A model generated the notes under the pieces. That model was not told the DNA's origin. It worked only from the letters and a program-made list of their open reading frames with translations, and searched no databases. 64,000 bases of DNA from Tillus elongatus (Eukaryota; Arthropoda; Insecta; Coleoptera; Cleridae): contig OZ023267.1 of NCBI GenBank assembly GCA_964006375.1, positions 27,154,739-27,218,738 on the forward strand, read 5' to 3'. This document shows positions 26,494 through 40,924 of the stretch, piece by piece (position 1 is the first letter of the stretch; each line of letters begins with the position of its first letter). Position numbers and translations under genes: made by a program.

Positions 26494-27700
<1,207 letters not shown>

Positions 27701-27876
27701 TGTTAATTCAGTTCATCAGATAAAGTAAAGTATACTAATTAACACTTATCTGCTTAAAACTACGTCAAAAGTAATTTTCTTCTGAAATAGCGAACCCCAT
27801 ATTTGAATCCAGTTCACAAATGATTGCTAACAAATAAATCAAGAATGCATCTAATCTCAATATCAAAAGTGCATCG

Positions 27877-28256
27877 TTTTTAGTGAATTTTTGTACAAAA
27901 AGTTAACAGGGAGATCCAGACTTTTGAATTTTGAAATTTTTTTTGCAAATGAGCGCGAACTAGGATCCCTAGAACCCATATCCGAGGCACGTACCTTTCT
28001 CTTGTAAGTAGCTTGGATAAGTTCGTTAGCAAAGAAAATCGAACCAGGTTTTCCAGGAAAATTTTCAGTTTTCTTTCAAATTTTTTTATCTCAAAAAATA
28101 AAAAAGTAACGATAGGTAGGTTTACGACATAAAGAGTAAGCTATACACCAAAATTTATATTGCTATGTGACAAGAAAAAAAAAATTTTAAAATATATTTT
28201 TGACAGATAATTTCTATGAAAATTCACTACCATAATGCACTTGCTACGTCCAGGCC
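27877..28256 (-). mobile_element. TCE short form without (TA)n
   Basis: B end at 27877 (TTTTTAGTGAATTTTTG), GAGCGCGAACTAGG, CCCATATCCGAGGCACGTAC, internal text and the A end CTACCATAATGCACTTGC. Both ends are present but the (TA)n and its borders are deleted. Confidence 0.83.
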
Positions 28257-29170
28257 TTTAAATCATTTGCTGCTATAAAAGCATATATAATTTCTACGAT
28301 ATTTTCTTAAGTCTTAATTTGTGCAAGAACTGTTTAATATTGTGTAAGGAAACAAATACTGTGGGGCCTTTAGCGAAAGGGTTAACCAATTTAACAATCT
28401 GAAAGACATCAATCTTGCCTTAAAAATGACAACATAAGGGCACAGAGAAATATCAAGAGACTCCCCTGGCATTTAAACACACTTTGCTTCAACGCTTTAT
28501 AAGCTTCTTTAATACCGTCGGCGAGGAACATTTCCTATTTGCCCCTGAGTCAATTATACACTGTCTCCTTGATTATATCCTAAGAAAATCTGCATTTTCT
28601 CCTGGCTAAATGGGAACATTTAAAGAGCCATATTTTAATCTACAACTGGCCAATATGGAATTAAAGTTTGAGTCTCTGATCGCCGACCTTTGTATAATAA
28701 TTAATGAGGATGGGAGTTTGATAGTTCGTTTTCTGTGTTCCGCCTCATTTACTGAACAATCTTAAGTTTCAGGGGAATCCAATCTGAATTTTGTTCCAAA
28801 CAAAGTGTTTTTATTGTGAGATTTATTCAAATTTATTAAAAGGTTTATAGAAGAGTATACACGGTGTTTGTTTGTTTTTTTGAACAAATTCATTATTTTG
28901 ACATCCCTTAATTCGATTTTTGTCAAAGTTTGTCCAAAGGAGTTGCAAAATATGAGATATCTGATATTTGTATCAGCGTTTTGTAAGGTATGGTCAGGTC
29001 AGGTCAGGCTTACAGATGTTGAAGTTTGTGTTTTCATGGTGTTAATTGCTTTAAACTATAGATGACATTATTCTGTAGTTACTTTCATTCCCTCTGTGCT
29101 TTTTTCAGGCTTACTTATGCATATTTTACATTGTAGTTCAAGCAACCATTACAAAATCAAATAAAAACCA
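28257..29170. other. Unassigned sequence
   Basis: Small open frames only. No recognisable motif. Confidence 0.35.
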
Positions 29171-29765
29171 AATAGGAAGAAACATGGAAGGAGAAAAACC
29201 AAAGCAGGTGGAATGCATCCATCCAAAATTGTCTGGCTTTGGAACCTTGGTTTAATAAATGTCCATACACGAACAGAAGACACATAACAAACATTATCCG
29301 CATGAGAACAGGACATTGCTCAACCCTAAAACATTTATATAGGATAGGAGTTCAAGAAACACCAAACTGTGATTGTGGAGAAGAAGGAGACATAACACAT
29401 ATGCTCTTTAACTGTAAAAATCGCCCACAACAATATAAGGACCTGTATAAAAAACTTATTGAAAATCACATAACAACACCAATTCACACCCAACAAATTC
29501 TAACCGAACTAAACACTAAAACAATTAAGATAATAAATGAATTTTTTAAAGAAAACAACATTAAGATTTAATAAAAACTCTACAACTATTACAATCAGCC
29601 GCACCTACGCTAAATACGTATCAGACTATCAAACATAATACAGGAAATATGTCGATGCCAATATAAAGTCGGACAATCGACAACCGTCACTAGATTAGAC
29701 TACGTTTAATGGCTCAATGGACCTACGTCTTAGGCCAAACAAAATAGACATAGAATAGAATAGAA
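29171..29765 (+). pseudogene. 3' end of a jockey/I-like non-LTR retrotransposon
   Basis: The frame ending at 29571 reads RRHITNIIRMRTGHCSTLKH and then CDCGEEGDITHMLFNC, the C-x-C-x7-H-x4-C knuckle found after the RNase H or RT domain in these elements. The reading is open upstream to about 29171. An untranslated tail of about 190 bp ends in AATAG repeats, as non-LTR tails often do. Everything upstream is missing (5' truncation). Confidence 0.8.
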
Positions 29766-29885
29766 GCAATCTATCAACTTGACTTTTACTGTTTTTTCAA
29801 CTCTGTTAAAATAATAAAAAATAGATACTCGTTTTGATATTAACTTTCGCAAATATAATTATAGAAACTAAATCTAATTACAACG

Positions 29886-29899
29886 GGTTATGGGTTCAG
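29886..29899 (+). promoter_or_regulatory. Candidate primer-binding site of copia element
   Basis: GGTTATGGGTTCAG lies just after a TACAAC LTR-like end and about 95 bp before the gag start. Copia uses an internal part of initiator methionine tRNA and its site begins GGTTATGGG. Confidence 0.5.
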
Positions 29900-29995
29900 T
29901 AACTCCAAGCTGCGTGGATTAAAGGTTAATAAGTTAGGCTGAGTATATATTTTTAGTTTGTGATTTGTGTGAAGTATCATTGAAATAGCCAGACA

Positions 29996-30788
29996 ATGGA
30001 TTTCAAGAGGCACATCAAACCTTTACTTGGCGAATCGGACTGACCAATGTGGAAACGAAAAATGCGTAACATTATTGATTATCATGAAGGCGCCCTTGAT
30101 GTTATCGACAAGAAACTGGAGAAACCTGCAGAGCTTGCCGCTTCAGCAACTGCACATGAAGGGAAACAATACAAAGAAGATAGCGAGTTATATCGAAAGG
30201 CGAATAGTTATGCGAAATCGATGATCACAAGTTCAGTCACTGACGCAGTTTATGAGAAGATAATGGACAAAGAGGCTGCCTATGATGCTTGCGAAGCATT
30301 GAAAGATCAATTTAAGGCATCATCCAAGGATCAGTTATTCAAATTTTGCAATGAGTTCTTTGCGTCCTCATGGTGGCATGGAGATGACGTTTCAACACAT
30401 ATTGCAAAGTTGAGAAGTTTGTGGACTGAACTAAGCTAAAAACGGAAATGAGATACCAGACTTGCTGCTAGTTTGCAAAACATTGTTTATTCTACCAGAT
30501 AGCTTTAAAATGTTTAGATCCAGTTGGATGATTCTGACAAAAGATACCGAGAAAACCTTTGATGAGCTGAGAGTTCAGTTATGTTTATTTGAAAGAAACA
30601 TGAAGAAATCAGCTGCTAATAGTGAAATGTTAGCACAAGAGGCTCTAATAGCAAATTCAGACAAACAAAAACAGGCAAATATAAAGAAACCAAATCAAAA
30701 AGAGTCTGTTTGTAACTATTGTCATAGAAGAGGTCATTGGGTCAAACAGTGCCGTAAATGGATAGCAGATGGACGTCCATCTAAGAAT
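29996..30788 (+). pseudogene. Copia gag (capsid/nucleocapsid), broken
   Basis: ATG at 29996 opens MDFKRHIKPLLGESD and meets a stop. The capsid region continues MWKRKMRNIIDYHEGALDVI and ends near 30438, and another frame (30462-30788) includes the CCHC knuckle CNYCHRRGHWVKQC (C-x2-C-x4-H-x4-C) of nucleocapsid. Gag packages the element RNA into virus-like particles. At least one stop and one frameshift disable it. Confidence 0.85.
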
Positions 30789-30806
30789 TAAACTGTTCCA
30801 GACAAA

Positions 30807-31957
30807 TTGCATGGCCAAAGGAATGCACTTGATGTTGCAATAGTTCTTTGTGTTTCTGAAAGCCATACACAAGAAAGTGATTCAACAGTTTGGTGGATCG
30901 ACAATGGTGCAACAAAACACGTAACGAATTGTTTTGATCACTTCATAGATTTTAAGGAGTTTAAAGGTCAGTGTACCATTAAATCTACAGAACAAGAAAA
31001 ACTTAGCGCGTTTGGTCAGGTAACTATAAAGATTTTGTCTACAGTCAATGATAAAAATATGGTTCCAACCTTGCAAGATGTGTGGTACGTTCCTGACATA
31101 TCGAAAAATCTATTTTCCGTAGTAGCAGAAAAAGATTTGAATAAGGACAGTAAGCTTGAATCTACGCATACAAAGTGTTCTCTAAAAGTGAATGGCAAAA
31201 TTGTGCTATGCGGAGCACGTGAGGTAGGTGGTACCCTGTTTCATGCTCTCATAAGACATATAGCTGCTGAGCAAAATGTAAATGTTGCACTTGCAGACAG
31301 TTCAATATTACAACTCTATCATGAAAGATTTGGGCATCAAGATAAGCGACACGTTAAATCTCTACTAGCCAAGGAACTGGGTATTGATGTCACTTTGAAT
31401 AGAGACCACTTCGAGCCCTGTGTCTATGGTAAAGCTCACCGCATACCTTTTGGTACTAGGAGAGGTGATCTTGTTCCTGGTGAGTTAATATCAGCTGATG
31501 TAGTTGGGCTTTTTCACGAATCGTTTGGCAAGAAGAGATCTTTGCTGAGATCTAAGATAACTACACAAAATTCCGCTGTGGTTTCATGCTCAAGCACAAG
31601 TCAGAAGTCAAGGAAGCATTAGTACAAATACTTGTTCATGCAAAACACCAAGGCCACTCAATCAAGGAGTTATTGAGCGATGGAGGTGGTGAATTTGATA
31701 ACGAAGATATGGGATCCATTCTAAAAGAACATGGTATAACACAGAGACTGACTGCACCGTATACATCTGAGCAAAATGACTGCAGTGAACGTAGCAATCG
31801 TACTGTCATAGAAATAGCACGAACTTTCAAATATTCAAATCAAGATATCAATTATCCTGAAGCTATAGAGCTGTCCAGAACACGTGATTTAAATGCCACC
31901 AATATGGCCGCTGGTAGGCACACAAACACAAACAAACTCGTGTTCCATGGATGTTAA
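30807..31957 (+). pseudogene. Copia protease and integrase, broken
   Basis: WWIDNGATKHV holds the aspartic protease active site, as DNGA rather than the usual DSGA. The integrase zinc-binding part follows as LYHERFGHQDKRHV with CVYGKAHR, where one of the paired cysteines seems replaced by F. The integrase core starts ISADVVGLF (first catalytic D). A frameshift near 31600 leads to ELLSDGGGEFD (second D) and SEQNDCSERSNRTV (catalytic E). The reading is cut at 31869 by a nested element. Confidence 0.87.
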
Positions 31958-33167
31958 CTTTTGAAATTGTGCTTTGCGCGTGTTAAAAATGGCTTGTGTT
32001 GACAAGAGTGAATATCTATTATCACTGTAAAATGAAAATGAAGACGTTGCTAGAAGATATCGAGAGAAAATTCGTATTATTGAAGGAATTGATACCTATA
32101 CTCTGACGACGGGCCCAATGCCTCCTTGTAAAGAACTATATAGTTTCCCGCCAGTTGATGCTTTTGATATCGTTAACTATTTAGTGCTTACCCACAGTTT
32201 TTACACTAATCAACAAATGAAAGCCCATAAAAGTCTATCTGCTTACAATGAAATAATGTGATGTTTTCATTAGAATTTGGCTAGTAGTATTGATTTTATT
32301 TACATTTATGTACTATTTTGTGGATATGTATCTACCTTATCGTATAAAGTTTCAATATTATAATCCATAGTTTATATTAATATTTATTATTATATTAATA
32401 TCGAATTTTTTACTTAGCTTTAGGCTTCATTAAATATGTTAATGAACTTTGAACAAGATGTATAATTTTTAAATTACCCCAATTCAATTAAACGGACTCT
32501 AGTAATAAATATAATATTTATTTTTATGTTCATACTTATTTGAAAAATATACCTATATACCTGAATTCTTATGTGCTCAAAAATAATTTACTTCCATATT
32601 AGGTAATGAACTTAATTTGCAAATGTGGCTTGATTAAAATTTACTGACTAACTTTTTTTATATTGCTTTACGCAGTGAAGTTAATTAGCATTAATACATG
32701 AAAAGAATGAAGTTGTACCTGTGATAAAATGCTTACTGCATACTCTGCTATACTTGAGTGTAAATTCTGTTATATATTTTCTTTTAATTGCGTGTATCCA
32801 CCCTAATCTCCGGATTTTGGGGAGCCCTTCAACTTTGGTTTATGTGGAAATTGTACTCCACTCGGTATTCTGAAAAACTTGACTCTATCGCGATTACCAC
32901 GACTTCCGCATTTCACAACACAACACGTCGTAGGCATATTTTTGAAGTTAAAAAAATAGTACTTTATTTGATAACATACTATGTCTACTATATTTATATT
33001 TACACCAATTTTAAACTAATGGAAACATTTATAAACAATTTACAAACTAGACTCTTTAAAAAACACGATAACGTCATACACCGCTATTCAAAACAATAGA
33101 GTAGTTCCAAATGTGTGCCTACCAGCAGCCATATTAGAATTGTGATGACAGCGTCTCGGACAGCTCA
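31869..33167 (+). mobile_element. Nested 1.3-kb transposon with about 57-bp inverted ends
   Basis: AGCTGTCC at 31869 and GGACAGCT ending at 33167 are inverted. The arms continue with ATATGGC.GCTGGTAGGCAC. The copia integrase reading resumes right after it (WAELVNSAVHVLNR). No convincing target duplication was seen, so the superfamily is unclear. Confidence 0.72.
31989..32261 (+). pseudogene. Remnant N-terminal ORF of nested transposon
   Basis: ATG at 31989 opens MACVDKSEYLLSL, one in-frame TAA follows, then ENEDVARRYREKIRIIEGID and VDAFDIVNYLVLTHSFYTNQ, ending MKAHKSLSAYNEIM. The phrase with DIVNYLV, a serine/threonine-phenylalanine-tyrosine segment and KAxKSLxAYN is familiar from a large group of arthropod transposon-associated proteins, but I cannot name the family. 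About 91 codons, so only a fragment. Confidence 0.5.
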
Positions 33168-33770
33168 ATTTGGGCAGAACTAGTAAATTCTGCGGTGCAT
33201 GTTTTAAATAGAACTGGAACATCATCTGTTGATGGTAAGAGTCCATATGAACTTTGGATGGGAAAGAAACCCAGAATAAAGCACTTTCGTGTAATAAGTT
33301 CTATTTGTTTTGTCCATATTCCATCTAAAAAGGCAAGAAAATGGAAAAAAAAGCAATAAAGGGCTACCTAGTTGGATATGATGGTGATGAGAGGTATAGA
33401 ATTTATATCAAAGAAAACAAGAAAGTTATCACATCCAGAGATGTAGTTTTTCAAGAAAAGGTAGGAATGTGTCTAAAAAAGTAGACGTGCCTTTGAAAAC
33501 TTCATTTTCAAATGAGAAAGGTGCTGATGTATCAGTTAAGATAGATGAAAGTTGCGAATCAGAAGACGATTTTGAAGATGCTGAAGAAAAAGAAGAATCC
33601 AGTACTACTAAAAATTCTGATGGTCAAACACAATCAAGAAGTCTGAGAGATCCCTTAACTTTGAAGATTCCAAAGTATCTCGATGATTATGGCTGCTGAA
33701 AGCATAATCAATCCATCTGCTGATCCAGAGTCCTATGAACAAGTCATTTATCGCGAGGCAAAAATGGAAT
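33168..33770 (+). pseudogene. Copia integrase C-terminal and connection region
   Basis: WAELVNSAVHVLNRTGTSS, then SPYELWMGKKPRIKHFRV, the usual end of the copia integrase, and GYDGDERYRIYIKENKK. An acidic linker (SCESEDDFEDAEEKEESS) precedes the reverse transcriptase. Frameshifts near 33340 and 33470. Confidence 0.85.
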
Positions 33771-34978
33771 GCAAAAGGCCATGGACATTGAAATGAATTC
33801 TTTAAAGGAAAATCAAACTTGGGTATTAACGAAACTACCACATGGAGCAATAGTAGTGCCATGTAAGTGGGTTTATCGTCTAAAGACAAATCCAGATGGT
33901 ACAATAGATAAATACAAAGCACGTATGGTTATAAATGGATGTGCTCAACGTCGAGCTGAAGATTATAATCAAACATTCAGTCCAGTAGCAAGAATGGCAA
34001 CGATCCGTTCTATCATAAGTATAACTGCAAGTGAAGATATGCTTTTAATGCAGTTTGATGTGTCGACAGCTTTTCTCTATGGAGAACTAGATGAAATCAT
34101 ATACATCAAGCAACCAGATGGATACAGTGACGAAACTGAAGAGAAGCTTGTATGGCATTAAACAGGAACCAAGGTGTTGGTACAATCGCTTCGGAAAATT
34201 TCTCTTAACACTAGGACTTAAACAATGTAAAGAAGATCCTTGTCTTTAGACACAAATTGTGCATGGAATTCGTTTAATATTACCTGTATATGTCGACGAT
34301 GGAATGGTTGCAGCTAATGATGAGAAGGAATTAAAAGTGTTTTTAAATAATCTGCAATCAGAATTCAAGATTATCTTCAACCCAGCAAGTTTCTTTCTAG
34401 GACTGCAAATCGAACAGGCCGATGGCCTCATTCGAGTCAGTCAAAGTGCACACGCTAAGAAGATTTTAGAACGCTTCAACTTTAATGGGTGTAGACCAGT
34501 TTCAACACCAATGTTAAAAGGCACCGAAACATCACAGTCGGGGAAAGTTGAAGAAATAGTTTAAAACTTTCCATACAGACAAGCAGTTGGAACTTTAATG
34601 TATTTGATGCTTGGTACGAGACCGGATCTAGCTTTTAGCGTTGGTTTTCTCTCAAGATCGTTAGAAAATCCTACAAAAGAAGACATTGCAAATGTTAAAA
34701 GAGTATTTCGATTCATAGCTGGAACAATAGAATACAGCATAAATTATCGACGTAACTTGAACAGAGGGGTTTTAGAGTGCTTGCGCGATGCAGATTTTGA
34801 AGGTTACACCAAAACAGGAAGATCAACTTTAGGAGTGCTAATTGCGTATGCAGGAGGAGCTATCTCATGGCTAAGCAAGAGACAATTGTCAGTAGCTACT
34901 TCTACAGCAGAAGCTGAACTAGTAGCAGCCAATGAAGGAACCAAAGAAATCATTTGGCTGAGTAGGCTTTTTAGATAA
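33771..34978 (+). pseudogene. Copia reverse transcriptase and RNase H, broken
   Basis: MNSLKENQTWVLTKLP and CKWVYRLKTNPDGTIDKYKA are the conserved start of copia RT. QFDVSTAFLYGELDE carries the first catalytic D. After a frameshift near 34155 and a stop near 34250 comes PVYVDDGMVAA with the YVDD-type pair. RNase H follows with GTRPDLAFSVGFLSR and [11 protein letters not shown]. It ends at WLSRLFR, just before the (TA)n tract. Confidence 0.9.
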
Positions 34979-35006
34979 ATAACAAAAGGAAAGAGTTTCG
35001 AATTTT

Positions 35007-35625
<619 letters not shown>

Positions 35626-35814
35626 GAAGTCTGGGTGCAGAAAATGCTTTGTGGTAGTGAATTTTTATAAAAATATTTTTAATAGCAAATATGTCTTTTT
35701 TTGTAAAGAAAACAAGCATCAAAATTGGTTACCAGTATAGTATACACAATGTACCATATTTCATCAAATAACTTTATTGTTTGAAAAGTGCAAAAATGTT
35801 CCGAAAATAAATGC
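35626..35814 (+). mobile_element. TCE end-A module, truncated
   Basis: GGGTGCAGAAAATGC and GTGGTAGTGAATTTTTAT, then the core seen in the 19372-19690 module (AATTGGTTACCAGTATA). It breaks where the dispersed block begins. Confidence 0.75.
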
Positions 35815-36245
35815 TCGTCGAATCTTGATCTTCGTCAAAAACGACCAAATAAGCAATCTGTTGTGCGCTATAAATTACACACTTCCAGTTTGTAGTGGAC
35901 TTTTGGCAGAGCGTGTGTGTGTACCTACTACCTAGTAATTTTCGTCTTCGCGTCAAATTGATTTTTAATTAGATCATTTCGTTGTTGTTTACATGTTCTA
36001 ACAAGACAATTATTATTATTATTATGGTTACTACTTCGGGTTGCTTAATAAGTGGACAAAATAATTGTGATACTGTGATCAATTCAGTGGATATTTTAAA
36101 TTTAAAGGTTAACTTTTTAAGGGACTTTTTAAGTACTATAACGTATAACTAGAGGAAAACTTGGTAAGTAGTTAATAATTATTAAGTTTAGTAAGTAGGT
36201 TTCTTTATAATACATATTCGGGGAAAAAATAGGCGCGCCCTTCAT
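35815..36245. repeat. Dispersed 440-bp block, copy 2
   Basis: Second copy of 8926-9363, including CAGTTTGTAGTGGACTTTTG and AGTAGTTAATAATTATTAAG. It leads into the next TCE B end as in the first copy. Confidence 0.82.
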
Positions 36246-37068
<823 letters not shown>

Positions 37069-38016
37069 AACTTATTTTTCTTGCCCACCCCCAATGCATT
37101 ACGGCACGAGCCGTTACTGCTTATTATATGTTCCATAAACTTATAAGTAAATAAAAGATTTTCCCAAGTGAGATACTGTAGGCTAGATGGCACTTTCATA
37201 AACTCAATCTGGCCATAATTTTCCTTTTAGTACACCTAAATGATGAACAGCTAGTTTTGGTAACTGTGGTAAAATAGTCATGTCAGGACATCCTGTATAA
37301 AAGATGAAAAGGCGTATACATCATGTGTTTATGTGAAAGGAACAATATTGCACGTTTTGTATGTATGGTGTAAATAAGGCAAGATTTGCATTATACATAA
37401 GTCCATTTTAAGATAGCACAAGCAATTTGTAGATAGGTTTTAAAATTTAAGGCATGAAAGTGGCAGGGCCCGAGCAGGCAAAGAAGAACTGTCACGTCGG
37501 GTAGCGTGAATTTGAAGGCGCGACGGTGATGGTGTCTGACTTGGAAAAGTTTCGGCGCAGAGAAACGCCAAGAGGGTCCCCGGGGGGCAGATGGACGCGG
37601 CCGGTTCAGAGAGTGCCCTAACACTAAGAAATGCAATATTAATCAGGTCGGAGAGGGACTAGAACAGTGCATTAAGGTAATGGACGTTACTTCTCGCTTT
37701 TGCTTCTGGCTGCTACTTTTGCTCTGGTGCCGGTGCCGTATGCGCATTAAGAATATTCCAGTGATGCCCTCGATACTCACTCAAGACGCATTGTTACAAA
37801 CTGCCACCTTTACTTTACCACATTAGGGATTAAATCTGCACTAGAATATGTTATACATACCTTCCTTTCGTGATCAGGAAACAGTAAAAGTGCGTTTATG
37901 TAGGAAGCTCTGTTTATCAGGTAATAAACAACTAAAAGTAAAATTGTTTTGTCAAAACTAAAGCGCACCATAAGTACGCGTGGGGAACCCACATCACCAC
38001 AGCACATCTTTTTAAA
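37069..38016. other. Unassigned sequence with a GC-rich island
   Basis: About 37440-37640 is strikingly GC-rich with several CG dinucleotides (for example GGCGCGACGG and GGACGCGGCCGG). No open frame there has a recognisable domain. It may be a horizontally different repeat or a fragment of a host locus. Confidence 0.35.
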
Positions 38017-38062
38017 GACCTAACGATCGTTTCACTAACAAAGTTAGCGCCATCAGAGGATG
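38017..38062 (-). ncRNA. Hammerhead-like motif
   Basis: Minus strand: CCT, CTGATGG, C, GCTAAC, TTT, GTTAGT, GAAA, CGATCG, TT, AGG. Stem II, the ACGATCGT palindrome and a 3-bp stem I (CCT/AGG) are kept, and the cleavage position is TT. The last base of CTGATGA is G, which would impair activity. It is a close sister of 26204-26250, including the flank CTTT..AAAGA. Confidence 0.55.
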
Positions 38063-38495
38063 TCTAACTACTTTCTACTAAAACACCACCTTTTATACTG
38101 AGTTTTAGGTAAAGAACGATACTGAGAAAGAGATTAAATCGCAGGCAAATTTTCTGTGTATTGTATTTTAATTATCCGACGAGGTTTTTGAACTTCCTTT
38201 GTCACTTTACTTGATAGGTTTTGGAATGTTTAACTACTTCAAAGAAAGAGCGCAAACAGAGTACTGCAAACCAGTGGCGGGGCTCGATTTAAAAAACTTT
38301 TGTTTTTTATTGTCCTAGAAATATAAATACTTTCGTACGCATCGAGCTTAGTAGGACGCACCAAGTACTATTTTTCTTAAATACAGGTTTTCCCGACATC
38401 CAATTGCAGGTGGACGTTATCCACAAACATTAAAGGTTGTTTTATTAACAATAAAACACACTATATCTGCAGACACCTGGTCTAAGAATAAAAAA
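38063..38495. other. Unassigned sequence
   Basis: Probably the body of the hammerhead-bearing repeat on its left and unrelated sequence on its right. No coding motif. Confidence 0.3.
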
Positions 38496-38935
38496 TTTCA
38501 GGACGCAGCAAGTGCGTTATAGTAGCGAATTTTCATAAGAATTGTACACTATAATTATAAGGCATATTAGTAAAGTTAATACCTTAAACTTACACAGACC
38601 TTGAAGATCGATTCTAGTACGAGCACATTTGAAGAATTCTTTCGAAAGTGTTACCATCGATATCTCTGTAGTATCTAAAAAATCTTGCGTTTTGGGAAAA
38701 TGTCCATAACTCAATTTTCTATGAAGCTAAAAACTAAATTTTGCTATATCTGTAGATAGTGTAAGTCTCTTTAAAAGAAACTTGTATTACGAATTTCATC
38801 AAAGTTATACAGAAGATTTCCAGAAGGAAATTTAATTCGTATTTAGAAAAGTAAAGTATCTGCCAAATTCTAAACGTAACAGTTGTTTCTCCATATTAAT
38901 CGTCAGTATGATTTCATTTTAGTCAATCTAATCAA
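38496..38935 (+). mobile_element. TCE end-A variant unit, copy 1
   Basis: TTTCAGGACGCAGCAAGTGC followed by GTTATAGTAGCGAATTTTCA and a core shared almost base for base with 45505-45965, ending CTAATCAAACCGGTT. Also related to 15137-15400. Confidence 0.83.
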
Positions 38936-39089
38936 ACCGGTTTTTCCAATATCAACAATAACAAAAATTATAATTTCAGACTCAAAGGTGACAAACTTAT
39001 TTAGGGATTTTAAACGAAAATGAGATCTGGTTCCAAACGTATGAAGTTTGTGCACTCTTGTTTCTCCCAATGTCAAAATAAAACATAAA

Positions 39090-39180
39090 AAAAGCATACA
39101 TACATCGAGCTGGATTCGATCGTGTAACCTTCTGCTTAGGAGGCAAGCGCGATGCCCCCTGCGCCATCTAGGCACACGTC
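39090..39180 (-). repeat. tRNA-like SINE head or tRNA pseudogene
   Basis: Minus strand: TGGCGCAGGGGGC fits an A box, and GGTTACACGATCGAATCC is a B box with an insertion. The middle resembles an anticodon arm. The split B box and lack of a closed acceptor stem argue against a functional tRNA. Confidence 0.5.
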
Positions 39181-39208
39181 AACTAACGTTTTATTTGCGT
39201 GATACTTT

Positions 39209-39930
39209 AGATCGGCTTCGTACCCAGGATATTATATTCAAAGTATACGTAACAGTTAGTTACAGAATTAGTAGAATTACCATTGAAACACATCTCATGA
39301 CTGTGTCGACTTATGTGATGTTTTATGTTTAAGTTTAAAAATAAAAGAAATTTTAGAATCATTTTAGTAGACACTTGGCTTGACTTTGTTTACATTTTTG
39401 CTATATTATGCGACAGCATAATATATCTATGCTGCGCTAAAACTGTATTTGGGGGCGTTAATAAAGCTACAAATATAGTGTAATTTAATAATTGATTGAA
39501 TCCCCCGGTTAAATAACAATCATTTGGCAGATTTTTTATTTCATGTCGTTTGTCATTTTCCATAATTACGGCCGAGATTTTACGATTGTTGGTTCGGGTA
39601 GTATGTTTTATGCCAGGTATATGATTAGTTTGGTTACTGTTGAAGTATGGTTAATACCTGTTGTATAAATCAATCTACTCGGGGCAGTTAACTACTCTGT
39701 CTGTCAGGCATTGGACTTTAACCACTAAGTAGTTTCAATGCATTCCTTGGGATTTTATTTTTAGTTTGGAAAAAACTCTAAATATTGTGTACAAAAATAC
39801 TTAAAATTGACAACAAAGGTTTATTTGCACTATTTCTATCCACATGTAAAATTTCATTCCAGTACTTTGATACTTACAAGAATACAGCGATTTCAAAAAG
39901 TTTTCCTCGGTTTTCCACCGGAAAAGTTAA
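39209..39930 (+). repeat. Dispersed block, copy 2 of 15400-16060
   Basis: Shared landmarks: GGCTTCGTACCCAGGATATT, GTATACGTAACAGTTA, TTTTATGTTTAA, GGAAAAAACTCTA and CACATGTAAAATTTCATTC. It holds no coding sequence. Confidence 0.75.
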
Positions 39931-40068
39931 GCATGAAGGCTGATTAACGAACTCGACCTCGGTTTTCGCCTAAACGAGATTTTTGTCAAGTTTGCTTGAA
40001 ATCAGGTTAGTATGTTTTGAGTCAATCAAATTTAAAGGACTTTGGTTTTGGGTTCTAGAGAGTTTTTT

Positions 40069-40920
40069 CTACTCCACCCATTCCAAAATCACTCTGCCTT
40101 CAACTAGTCTGCACAGCATTTGGGAGGGTGAAGTTTTATATTGCTCTGTCTCCGGTCTAGGTTGTCTGTAGATCAGTTGTCTTTTGCTGTCCAGAGCTTT
40201 ACACTCGCACAAGATGTGCTGGGCTGATTCCTTCTCCTCGCCGCAGTGTCTGCATGCCAGGTCTCCCTCGAACCGCCCCATTTTGTGCAGGTATTTCTTG
40301 ACAGCCATGTGTCCCGTCAAGAGACCTGTTGTGTTCCTGAGCTGTCCTCTGCTAAGATCTAGCGGCTGCAAAATCTCTTTGAACTGGGAACCCCAATTAG
40401 TGTCTTCCCATGTCTAAGCCCTGGAAAATCTGCCCAGTATGCCTTATGCTGGTCCCTGACCCAGGACTTGATGGTTCCCCTATCCGTGCCTTTCTATACG
40501 CCCAGGACCGGTTCTGGTCCAATAGATGGTTCTGCTGATCCTCTCTTCGCTAGACTGTCAGCTTCTTCATTGCCTTGCCAGGTCGCTCCTCTCATCTCGG
40601 TATTCACTAACCAGCCTGGAATTAACCCGTTGGCTACTTAGGGCCTAAAGACTACCTGGCTGTCTGTGGCTATGAGGATCTGCTTGCTGGTGTAGCCCCC
40701 CCTCTTGTTCTCTCGCACACAGTGCAAGATGACCTAAATTTCGAAGTCAAGGACCGTTGCATAAGCTCCGAGAGAAATACTATGACTTACTCTCGGTCCT
40801 TCCGAATAAACGCCTGCCCCCGTCCCACGTTCCCCGCCGGATCCATCTGTGAACCAGGCGAGCGCATCCATTGGTAGGCCTGGCGTCTCCTCCTGCCATG
40901 TCTCACGGTCGGGGATTACC
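40069..40920 (-). pseudogene. RNase H and zinc-knuckle end of a non-LTR retrotransposon
   Basis: The upstream part in broken frames includes an RNase H segment (KQILIATDSQVV, then WQGNEEADSLAKRGSAEP). The last frame (40371-40069) has NTTGLLTGHMAVKKYLHKMG and CRHCGEEKESAQHILCEC, the C-x2-C-x7-H-x4-C knuckle. RNase H removes the RNA strand after reverse transcription. The RT part is missing. It abuts a mariner fragment at about 40925. Confidence 0.8.
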
Positions 40921-40924
40921 CAAT

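Noticed and set aside
39090..39180. Functional tRNA gene
   Set aside because: The B box is split and no full cloverleaf could be drawn; a SINE head or pseudogene is more likely.
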